In this document: one piece after another, positions 48,601-60,600 of the stretch
Position numbering within the stretch: position 1 is the first letter of the stretch
How the letters are laid out: every line of letters starts with the position of its first letter
Source of the DNA: Bolinopsis microptera
Taxonomy: Eukaryota > Ctenophora > Tentaculata > Lobata > Bolinopsidae
Reading direction: 5' to 3'
Length of the DNA stretch: 64,000 nucleotides
Assembly (NCBI RefSeq): GCF_026151205.1
Contig: NC_087079.1
Span: 10,964,635 to 11,028,634 of the forward strand
Made by a program: the position numbers and the translations under genes
Notes under the pieces: generated by a model
What the model was told of the DNA's origin: nothing
The model's database searches: none
Seen by the model: only the letters and a program-made list of their open reading frames with translations

Positions 48601-51600
48601 GCACCACCCCACTTCCAATCTCAAAAACACCCCAGAAACGTGTTACAATCAATAATTCCCCCCTAATTACCCTCACAAAGAACACCCAGCTCCACATGAA
48701 AGGAACTCTGCTTGACCTGGCAAAGAACAAACCAGACACGGAGTCCCAGCTAAACGAGAGATTAGAGCCTTCAAAGAGAGCCCTCACAAAAACAAGAAGT
48801 GACAGCCAGGACAACAGATATCCCTGCCCAACACGACAGGGTAACAAATATATGAAAAACTATAGCACCCCAGACCACACACACACCGATTGAAGAGGGT
48901 ACCAAGATTAGAGAAACAGTACGTTCTACTTAGTTGTAGTGGTTATTTATTAGCTAGCTACTGGGCTGACAGATGGTCGGTATTGTCTGATATCACGGTT
49001 GGTCGCTCACGCAGAACTAATCCATTTAAACAAAGGAGATCATGTCTGAGTGTACTTGAGCCGGCACGAACCTAGATCTGGTGAGAGAGAGAGGGGGGTC
49101 TTTTGTTTTTATTACCCACAATTCTATAGAACACAGCTTTCCTGTGATGGGAAGAAGACCCCCCTTCAGCTACTGCAAGGGGGTCCTTTCAAAACTAATG
49201 TAATTATAGAAATTTTTCAAATCTTTTCACAGGTTGAGGTGGGCCCCAGTTAGGACCTACTTCAATTTGAGACTCTCATTGTACATCTGAGAAGTAGACT
49301 AGCGGACAGGATTCAATAGAGTGTGCTAACTAGGTTGGAACTAGTAGTGTAAGTGTTAATTTGAGGGATGACGGGAAATGTTTTAATTAAAAAGACAGCC
49401 TACAAAGGGACCAGTGAAGCGTGTGCTGAGTAACAGTACGGAGGTGAAATCTATCAAAACACAATAGACTGTGGCACTTCCTCACGAGCCGGGCACTGAA
49501 TTCAAAACCACGAAATGGTCGGTAACAGTTAAAGATCTCACGTACATCTGAACACCTGCTTAAACAGAGGGGGAGTTTTAAATGTGTTCTAGTTAGAAGG
49601 GTGTCTAGTTAATAGTTAATCACATTGGTGTCGGATTAGCACGATGCGTCTAGTGGGATATCGTAAAATTCTGAAGATATTACGAGGAAACCAGCTCAAC
49701 ATATCCCATTAGGTGAAACTGGGAGACACTGCATGTACAACTACAACGCACAAAATTAAAAACACAAATCTAATCAGCTAATTAAGTTGAAATAAGAGTA
49801 GTGCCGGGCACTACCACTCACGCTTCCTAAATGAATTTGATAGATCTGATCGTGTACTCCAGCCATTATGCTAGACAGTTATATTTCTGTGTTATATTTC
49901 TGTTTGACAGTGATACGAGATTAACTACCTGGAAGTTAAGTGAGAAGTAGTTACTGGGAGTCTAGGTAACGACTGTTTAGCTATTAAAAATACAAATTTC
50001 TTGTTACCGCCGTTATTCCCGGACCATTAAGAAGACTGTCGAAACACAGCTCAGTAGAGACGAAAAATTTTGGAGTTGTAAGTGCTACCCAGTACTTTCA
50101 CCGGGGTATATACCTAACAACAACGGCTAAACTAGACCTGTAAATACTCAAAATGGAGAGAGAGAGGTAGAGTTTTAAACTATAGCTGAAAGGCAGACAT
50201 TTCTAACTCGCAAGTTCAGTAATTCCAGATATTTTCTCGCTTATAACCTTATTTTACAGCAATTATATTCACTAAAATATTAAAACATAACGCCACCAAA
50301 AAACGACATAAAACCGGAAACCGAGGGTAAATTTAGGGGTAATAAATGTTATACCTCAACAAGAGTGGTCAAACTCAGGATCCCTTGAGGGTTGAAGGAA
50401 GAAATAGAGAAAACTACACTTGTACTAGTTGGTGAGAGGTCATTGGTGTCACGACCTACGATGGGCTAGGCAGTAAGGTAGCTAATAACATTTGGACGTG
50501 AATCAATGAGGGGCGGAGGTTTACATCAGCTGTCAGGACCGGGCCAGGGAGTTGTTGTTTCGCGTGGTTTGTATGACAAAACAAGACGTTTTAGAATTTA
50601 AGTGTTTTAAATTCTTTTAAAATGATTTCTACGATTTATTAAAATGCTTACTGAAATTGGATACGACATGTTACGTTGTATTTAATTTATATTGAGCTTT
50701 CAAGCAGTTGATACGAGAATCAAATGAGAGCAAGCGGATTAATTCTAAACAAAATATGCTTGAATAATATTTTGGAAATTGTGCGTTATTAAGGCCTCAT
50801 TTTGTCTCTCTAGGTACGAAAGTCAACAATATGGCATCCAATCTACTTAGAAATTCTCATTTAAGAAAAAGAAAAATCGAATATTTAATTTACATTTTCC
50901 CACATCTTACTTTAAAGTTTTAGCACGGAGGACATATTGTTAAACAAGGGAATTATAAACAGAAAATGGCAGGTTCGCAACTCCAGTCGAAAGCAATGGT
51001 CCACTCAGCAGTCAGCAGCAACACAAAATTGAGCTAACATTTAGACCATTAAAATTTCATGTCTAGGCCTTTGTCTAATCTTCTAATGTCTACGCTCGGA
51101 AAATTTCAAACTATTTTCTGACTAACCGACAATGCATTAAATCTTTTATTCAGAATTATAGAATTAAAAGATCAATCTCAATTTCTCTTCGTAGCATCGT
51201 AAAATAATTTGACGATTAACCATAGATTACTTAGATAGTTTATTTTATGTTGTTCAGACATAATCTGATCCCTCCAATCCAGACTACCAGGAACTGATAG
51301 CGTCATCAAATTAAAAGCACAGAGACAAATTAGTAATGAAAACGCGCCAATTTTTGGTATCCTGGCAACAATAAAATAAAATGAATGAACCAGTATTCAC
51401 AATGGACTTGTCCGTACCGTTCACGCGATGATAACAAATGATGACGCTGTAAATTTGTAGACAATTCAAACGAGCATTAATTTTGTTACAAAGGGGGTCA
51501 TCAAAGTGGAAGACGCAAAATGAGAAGGATATCAAAGTTTTAGAAAGAAGACAAACGTCGGTAATTTTATTTATCTGTGCATGTTGATGTTTGTTCCTCT

Positions 51601-54600
51601 GTTCGAACAGACAGTTGTTTCATGCGGCACACAAACTCCGAACACAACAATCACAGAAATCAAATACAAGACAATCACAGATAGCACCGATAGGAAGCAT
51701 ATCAATACGACTAATAGGTCTCTTAGAATCATAACGTGAATGCAAGTCACACAGAAAAGAACTCATGTTCTCTTAAATACCATAGTTGTATTGCTCATGC
51801 TGGAATGGGCAACGAGCCAAGGTTTGGTCGCGCTGTAATAAGTTGAGGGAAACAAAAAGAAGGGCTAATCGAAGAAAATAGGACGACGAACATAGAATGA
51901 AACGAAGATTAGTTCAATGATTTAGTACTGTGGCACCGCATAATTAATTAAGATTGAATTGGCAACTTATAGAATAATTAAAATAATTGATCTCTCCACG
52001 ACTAAATTCTAAGAACCTAAACAGATTAGTAAACCTGCCAAGTACGCTCGACTTGGTACCCTAAATACTCTTAACAACACAACAATAGCGTCCCTGAGAC
52101 CAAACTGTAGTCCTCTGAAAGAGACTCATTCAAGAGCCGTAACGAAGCTGTAAAGAAGCTATAGAGCAGCCTTAAAGCCTGTAAAGGAGCCTGCAGGCAG
52201 CCGTGTAAAGGAGCCTGCAGGCAGCCGTGTAAAGAACCATAACTAGACGCTCTGTAACTAGACGGACTAGTCGCCCTGTTAATATAAAACTAGACGAAAC
52301 GTCTGGAGAAATAAACCTTCAAATGTTCAACAGCATGGGAATGAGAAATGTAAACGAGGTAACAGTTTAAATCCCACAAAACTCATCTCATATCACTTTT
52401 AATACAGTACCACGCATACTACTAATTAATCAAATCAGTGGACACATGACAGGGTTTTAGCCAATGAGCAGTTAGAAGACGAGACATCAACCAATCAGAG
52501 GCAGGGTGAGATGATCACTCAATCAGTGATCAAGCTGCTTGATCAGGTAAGGTGTCAGTTGTTACTATGGTAACTACTCAGTGAAGGATCACACGATATG
52601 GATATCTGGATATGATCTGTCAACTAAAAGTCAATTAGCTACTCGGAGCAGAAAACTTGAGGCATTTCATGGAACTGAGTAGAGTGAATAGAAATAGAAA
52701 GAAACATACAACTTGTCAACCTTTTGATGGAAATGATCCAGGAAGCGACCAATCAACCGAGACAAACTGAACGAAAACAAAGGATGAAAATTAGCCAATA
52801 AATCATGTGGTAAGGTTTCATTTCAGACTTCAGAGCTAAGAAGCTAGATTTGTTTTGACTACATTACAAGTTAACAAATCGTTTGAAACTAGAATAAACA
52901 TGGTTCAGTACCGGTGGTATGATAGGTTCCAACAGTTCTCATCAGTATTTCCAGAGATTTCCCACGCTAAATGGCCTGTTAGCCCTACCAATCGGGACAT
53001 TAAACAATTCATTAAATGGTACATTGCAGAGCCACGCCCCGCCTACCCAAAAATACAAGTGCTCAAGTAGGAAAAGTACTCCGATATGAGTACCCAGGTA
53101 GATCACAACCAGCACAGTGGTTATGATTTGTTGACCTCTAGTTTAAACATGTGTGATGACGACACACAACATATTCATCTCATCAGCTGTATCGACACAT
53201 ACTTTAGCGTGACGTGGGAAAGTTTAACGTTCTAGTGACCCAAAAAATGGTCCAAATATAGACAAGAAAATCAACTCTCGCCGCATTTTGGGGACTAGCA
53301 TAGAAATTGGGATGTGGGAAAATTATTGGCGTGACCTAACGGCAATTAGTAACAAACTTTAACATGATGTAATAATACAAGAGCATGGAGACTGGACACA
53401 CCACTAACTTGTCTAGAACAGAGAGGATCATATCTCTGTGGTAGGTAACGTAAGTACATGGTATCAGGCAAAAGTAGCTGTAAATCTTCATTTAGAGTGC
53501 AGTGCTAGGGGTAATAAAATAAGGGTGGAGGAGGGTACCATAACCCGACCTAACCCCTGTCCCGACTCCCGTGATCGATTAAATATTGATACTACAATTT
53601 AGACATGAACGAGAGAAGAGGAACCTAGCTACTGCTACTACTAATAACCACCATCGTGTTCCCAAGTCATTCATCTCAAACTGCAACTGCCCGCTGAAAT
53701 GCAATACCTTCAGCACGCCACGTGACTTATCCTAGTGTTTCTATTGGTGGAGATGTGCACACGTGACTGCGCGTCCAGTTCCTATAGGCTTCTTGTTTTG
53801 TCACGTGGTGTCGTGAGGTCATGAGGCGGCGGTTTTAGGAGGATTTTCCCGTGACTAGCGATGCATGAATGGGGGCCAGAAGGCGGTGAGGTATAAAAGC
53901 TACGACGAATGATCTGACGACTGGTCGTGTAGTATGAAGTTCAGTGTGGAAACTAATTGAGTGTGGAGGCTGGATTCAGACTTCGGTTTGAAAAAAAGGA
54001 GAATTGTAGTGAGCATGATTATTATATACGCCGTTACTGTAACGTCCAGTTGAGTTAGACATTGGGCCTCCAATGTTATTGGATATTCCCAGCGATACTG
54101 TTATCATTTAACTACAGTCCAGCCCTAAACAGACTCTTAAACATGGTTGGTAATTTTTTATTTTACATTGCTCATCTATAAGGACGGGGAGCATCTCCGG
54201 TACCCTTCCCATTATTCCATTATTATTATATTCCGATATGGATTAGAAATAGATTGTTACGGCGAGGCAATCTGGGGGAGGTGAATAACGGAACACTTAA
54301 CGCCTAGCGTCGCGGTTTATAGGTTCAGAAAGCGAAATTCATTTGTCAGATTGAGTAGATTCAGGGGTCCTGACATCATGTTTATTGTTTTATTCCTAAA
54401 TGTTATTGAATATTAAGCTCTCTATCTGACAAATAACCTACAAATAAAATATTGGGAAGTACGAGATTTCCTGTTTGATAACGTAATACTGTAATATGAA
54501 AGGATCTGTCAAGAAGCTCCGATATCCGCTTGTGTGGGAGTAAGAGCTGTCTCTGTAAATTCGACTAGGAACTTTGCTCCAGACAGCCAAATCACGAGGT

Positions 54601-57600
54601 GAAAAGTTTCAAAATGGAACATTGGAACAAAAAGGGGAGTCGTCTGTAAACCCTTTGTGTTGCGCTGCGACCCTTTGGGTGTTGGATTGTTTTGGAATTA
54701 ACAGAGCAGGGTTTTTATCAACGTTCACTGGAAGGATGCTGCAGTTTGAGAAAATTTGACATTTCCCAACAAATCAACTGCCAAATTATCCTCTTTAAAC
54801 ACAGAACCCCCCCCCCCCCCCCCCTCACAGCATATTCCCACTGTCTTTAAAAGCAGCTGTCAGTTATACTGGGTGTATTAAATGTTTGCACTATCGTGTT
54901 ACCGAGTGGCGACTGTTTAGGTAAAAGTGTGTTGTATTAAAGTGACGGCAACTGCTATAATTGGAATGGAATGACTGATTTTACATGGGAATTTGGGGAG
55001 CGGAGCAAATTTCTGAGTGGTGAGTCATATACTAGTATGATAATAATCGTAAGGAGCGACGATTTTTTTAAAACAATCCATATCGGATAAAACAAAGATC
55101 CAACCCACCAAGACAAGCATACTGGGTTCTTAAACTCTACTACATCCCCTAGAAACTAACATGACAAACATAAGACGCATACATACCACATTATATATAT
55201 AGAACATGACATAACCACAAAAACCACACATTATAGCGCAGAATTATAACATTAAAATCAAAACCATGAAAACCATTCAAAAAACCACGAACCTTCTAAC
55301 GAAAGCCCGCACCAGAGTAACATGTCCCAGTTCACAAGCTAGATGGAGCGAAGTTGCTCCCATGTCGTCCACCTCCCGACCACACAGCTTAGTTTGCTTT
55401 AGTAACCACCCAACCACTGCTGTGCTGTTGTACTGGGTTGCTGGAGAGAGAGAGGGTTAGATTCAACACTCTCTTGCATATTATATATAGTACGTCAGAT
55501 TTCTTGAAAATGTATAATTTGTTAACATTGGAGTTAAACAAATTACTATAGACAGTTGGCACTGGACTGGACACATCACCCCAAACTTTGGACACGAGAA
55601 AATCAACCAGTGAAACCCGGTACATACCAATATGAAGCGGAGTGTTTCCCACATAGTCATGCGCACCGACGGGACACCCACCACTTGCCACTAGTCTCAG
55701 ACAGTGTAGATGGTTAAATTGGCTGGCAACGTGCGCTCCATTCTGTGACTTGTAGTTAGTCGCTAGAATATCCGCCGCCGTGTGTCGTATTATGTACTTT
55801 AGACAGTCGTACTGTCCGTGTTGAACTGTAGGTAGGTGGATTGTTTAGGAAAGTTGAGTCACTGTTGTGAAATCAGCTCTGAGAAGTCTGTGGTGAAATG
55901 CATGCAAGCACATGGTTTATGAATACGCGCGCGGTTTAAAAGCCGCGCATACTAAATGTTGACGGTATGCGCAATACTTTTCACATAAAATGTTCAGCTG
56001 CGTGCTACAAATAACTATGAAATTGCCGCGGAAATTTATCCTCTGGTAGGTTTTGAACGGACAGCTGTTAAACTGAGGAAATTGAATTAACACAGTCGCT
56101 TGACACAGGTTATCCTTGAACTCTCGCTTGGAAAGTATCCAAGTTGTTTACGAGCACGCCTTTAATTTAAACTCGCGGTTAGCAAGATGTAGAAAATTCC
56201 ATTTACCATTTCAATATAATTTCATCATTTACGACCATCAAATTATCTGACACCATTATACGGATGATTTAACACCAGATACGTTTGATACGATTCCCAC
56301 CATTTGGATAGAAGTAAGCCCTGTTGATACTTCAGACAAGGGCTGATCAGGGGTCACATATGGTAAATTTTTATCCGTGTATTAGAGATATTGATGAAAT
56401 AGCGTTATTGATGTGATAAAGATACTGATAAGTTATTATAATAAGTTGTCTTTGTTAAACTACTGAACCTTGACAGTATTATACCGATCGATAAAATTCC
56501 TCTTAAAAGTCTGATCGTTTCTATAAGATATAAAGGTATAAATATAACTCTATATGTATCTAGCTATTGTCTCCAGTATTATATACCAAATATAAATAGG
56601 CGAATTTTAACTTTCATTAGCTCTGGTTATTTTAACAACATTTCGGTTTTGTATTTGGAAGAGAGGTTAGTGGTGTTACGGCTAGGGTTTTTAAAACGGT
56701 TACGGTACAGAAAGAGTAGGAAGTTACTTTCGTGACAGGAGGTTTTGTTAGTCTATGGACAAATAATGTTCGCCAAATAAGGAAATTTCGATGTGGCGTT
56801 ACTTTCATAATATAGCTTCTAACGTAAGTTTACCTGCTATAATCCAAAAATTGCACTTTTTTCATCGATCTATGGCCTTAGGGATGTACAAAACAATTTC
56901 GGGAATAGGGAACATGACCTCACTTTCTCTTTCGTTATCCACAAGCAGTGACTCATACTAATTCATTTGGGAGTCGACTGTAAAATTTAAGTATGCACAG
57001 TGCACACATTGCACAGTGCACAATTTAGGCACGTCAGGTACTTAAACCAACTCACAAACATGCGACGGAATTAGTTCCTACATTATATTATATTTATATT
57101 AACTTACATTACATAATATAATATATTAACTAACTCTAATGAGTCACTAAACAATACAACTATATAATATCCCTCTACTTCTTGCCTTGCATTGGCCACA
57201 GACAAATGACTAGAGCACAGTTTAAGTATTGTACAGTACATCCCAGTACATTATTGGCCCCACTGGGCTGGATCACGACTGTATTCACTGCTACAGTTTA
57301 TACTTTATATCTCTTCTCTCCTCTTCATAGCCCCGCCCGCCTGGATCCCCCTTTGTTGAAGAGAGCAAAACAACAAATTATTACTTCTTCGCATTGTAAG
57401 GTAAAACAATAGAGTCTGGTTGCGCGGAAAGATTCTGATAGTGTGAAGGTGGGAACTATTGTCTTCTCAGATATTAGATTGGGAAATTTGTAATGAATTC
57501 GTCAGAGCTGCAAACTCCTTGCAAATACTGCACACTTACTGGGGCCAGTTCTGCAGTATGTAACGGCCTAATATGATGACATATGCTAGAGACTTGGCAG

Positions 57601-60600
57601 AGTTACATGAAGTAATCAGTGAGACAGTAGCAACATTAACGTGTAGCCCCGACTACAGTCACAGACTAGTCACAGACTATACAGTCACAGACTATACAGT
57701 CACAGACTATACAGTCACAGACTATACAGTCACAGACTATACAGTCACAGACTATACAGTCACAGACTATACAGTCACAGACTATACAGTCACAGACTAT
57801 ACAGTCACAGACTATACAGTCACAGACTATACAGTCACAGACTACAGTCACAGACTATACAGTCACAGACTACAGTCACAGACTACAGTCACAGACTACA
57901 GTCACAGTCTACACACACAGACTACAGTCACAGACTACAGTCACAGACTACAGCCACAGACTACAGTCACAGACTACAGCCACAGACTAAAGACTACAGT
58001 CACAGACATGGTGTTCTACACTCTACAGTCTACAGTCCCAAGTCATATCCACAGTCTCAATTGTAGACAATTGGTGTCACAGAGCATCTGTAGTGTAGTA
58101 GTCAAGGAGCAGCAACTGCAGCGCTACTGTACACCGTACAGTGCGCAATGGTAGTACTACAGTTGGCAGAGAAACATGGACTAATCAGAAATAGAGCAGC
58201 ATTAACGTGCACTACAACCCCAACTGTAGCCTCCAGACAATAGGAGCAGAGTGGAACTGTAGTATTACTGTACTGCTGTAATGGTTGGAGGGTCCTCTGC
58301 ATTGTCCTGACTCCAACATTTCACAACCTTGCAGTATTTTATAAAGGGTGCCCCATTGGATATGACGGAGGCTGACGTGGTTGCCTTTTACCACCTCAAA
58401 TAACATTACTACGGTATGGGCGAGGTCAGAAAATAGCAACAGTTTACACAATTTGCACATGCGGTATTTTACACAATTTGTACGTGTGGTAGTTAACACA
58501 ATTTGCAGGTGTGTTATCTACAGCAGTATTGGCTGTAATCACTTGGTTAACGTTCACATTTACAAAGTGCGAGAATATGTTTCAAGTTTTACGTCACTCC
58601 TCACCAGGGATATTTGGTAGATAGTCCAAAGACGCGCAGAGAAACAGTGAAAACTTGTAAGTTAGAAACAAATCCAGAATCCTCCATTAGATCCCACCAG
58701 GTGTCATGACATCAGATCACGTGTAATGATGTCACGCCTCGTGACTGTCAAGTGAAAACATGTAAGTTAGAAAGGAGTAAGAAAGATAGTGAGAGTTTGA
58801 CGTGTGAGTGGATTGTTCTCCGCATTTACACACACGGACACACGAAGAGAATGATTTAATGTAAGATACTTTTATGGTTTGCATGAGCTTAACTAAAAAT
58901 TAGCTGTTAAGTAACTCTGACAGCCCTGAGTTGATAGTACTACGTAACTAAGAGCAACATAACACTAACTAAAATTATGTAATCTGTAAACAAGGTTTGA
59001 CAACTCCATCCAAACACCCACTCATCCCTCGATCTCGCAGAAACTTCCCTCGACCCTCGTGTTACTGACGTATTCCTCAAACATCCCCCCAGCAGCACTT
59101 CCTCTCAATAATTAACCCTCGTCAATCCTTTACAATAAACTAATATACCTGTCAGGCACTTTCTACAAAGAGTGACTTATCACGTGACGTCACGTGACTT
59201 ATCACGTGACGTCACGTGACTTGAATTACCTGTCACGTGACTATACAGAACCAGATATTATGTTTATCGCGTACAAGAGAGCCCTGTTCAGTGCAGTAAA
59301 TGGTAGTTCTACATTGCTGGAACATATTCTGCCAGGTTGTTGGCAGGGAGATATGTATCCTGGACTTGGTAGCCAGGGGGAGTTTAAACAGATTTCTACA
59401 GAATTCTAGGGTCCTAGCATAGGAACTGTCTAATTTTGCTTTCTAGTGCTGTTCTTGACACTTACATTGTACTGCAATAAACTGAGATGTGGGGTGTTGG
59501 GAGAGGATTAGGTCACATTTCTTATCATCAGTTTATCATATTGAGTATTAACTAGGGTAAGATCATGTTCTGTCGGCCGGTAGTTACGCAATACCGTAAT
59601 ATTTAAAACACCCACAAGTGCTTTGTGTGTAACCCTCATTAATGTTACTCATTAATGTTATTCTATTCTCATTAAACACATAATAACACATTATTATGTA
59701 CATAACTGTGTTCCAGTTATCACAATAATATCACTAACTAAGTAACAGAGGGCTAAAACTTCAATATATTATTATAAAGCCCTTGCTCTATAACAAATGT
59801 TACATAAAGCTTCTCTCTCCGTCCAATCACAATATTACAATGCATGATTTGTTGTAAGGTATTAGTTTCACTAGATGTACAGGAGAGATTGTGCAATGTC
59901 ACTAAGATCCCCTACTACCTGCCCGTACCAGTCGATCTTGGGAGGCTGTTTCCGTGACGTCTAACTGCAATTGGTCACTAAACTTCCCGAAACTTCCCCC
60001 ACTATTACTTCTTTAGATGACAATATTTTATATTTCTATATTAAATATAAGTATAAAGTTATATTATAAAATATTTTATATTTCTATATTGAATATAAGT
60101 TATATTATACGATCAAAAGACCTCCGATAGTGTTATTAGAACACTGACACGTGCAGTTACGACAGTTTGAGTCAAAATAACAGGGATGAAGGCCAACACC
60201 TATGAAGCCATACAATTTCATTGTGAATACTTTAGTACTTTAGTATGTTAATACTAGAATACCTTAATACTTTAATAAATGATAGTAAACTATTCAGGAC
60301 CAACTCCTAACATAGGAATCCTAAGACCTAAATTTATAAGTGATGCAACGGAAACGTAAGCAAGAGGGACAACCAAGGTCCGGATGTTCTTGCCAACGGC
60401 CGGATACTATTTATCTCTCTGTTTGACTTCGAATTGAAGTTGAGTCAAAATACTGCAACTGGACACAACCCAGAATTGAGAATTGGGGTATGTGTTTTGA
60501 CTTTTGGCACATGTGATCAGATCACATATTTGGGATTCCGCTCACTAAAATCACAGCTCACAGACACAGGGTCTCCATAGTTAGTTCAGCACAAGGACGG

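Larger units (their letters stand above)
39668..55300. other. Large unresolved intron region of the espin-like gene
   Basis: The exon ending at 55301 (phase 0 if my donor is right) and the exon starting at 39667 (needs a one-base phase) cannot be joined directly, so at least one exon is missing between them. Espin-family proteins have several more ankyrin repeats, which would fit here. One weak minus-strand candidate (45696-45593) has the right end phase. The region also holds exon-like segments on the + strand, a terminal-inverted-repeat element and many simple repeats. Confidence 0.5.

Noticed and set aside
48518-48847. 109-codon minus frame, hydrophobic
   Set aside because: Antisense shadow of the hydrophilic + candidate exon; composition typical of a reverse complement.
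57573-58154. 193-codon + frame full of TVTDY repeats, and the minus VCDCI frame
   Set aside because: Both result from a tandem repeat whose unit length is divisible by three; there is no protein-like sequence beyond the repeat.
59194-59409. 71-codon + frame
   Set aside because: Starts inside the palindromic array; the reverse strand is also open and no family is recognised.
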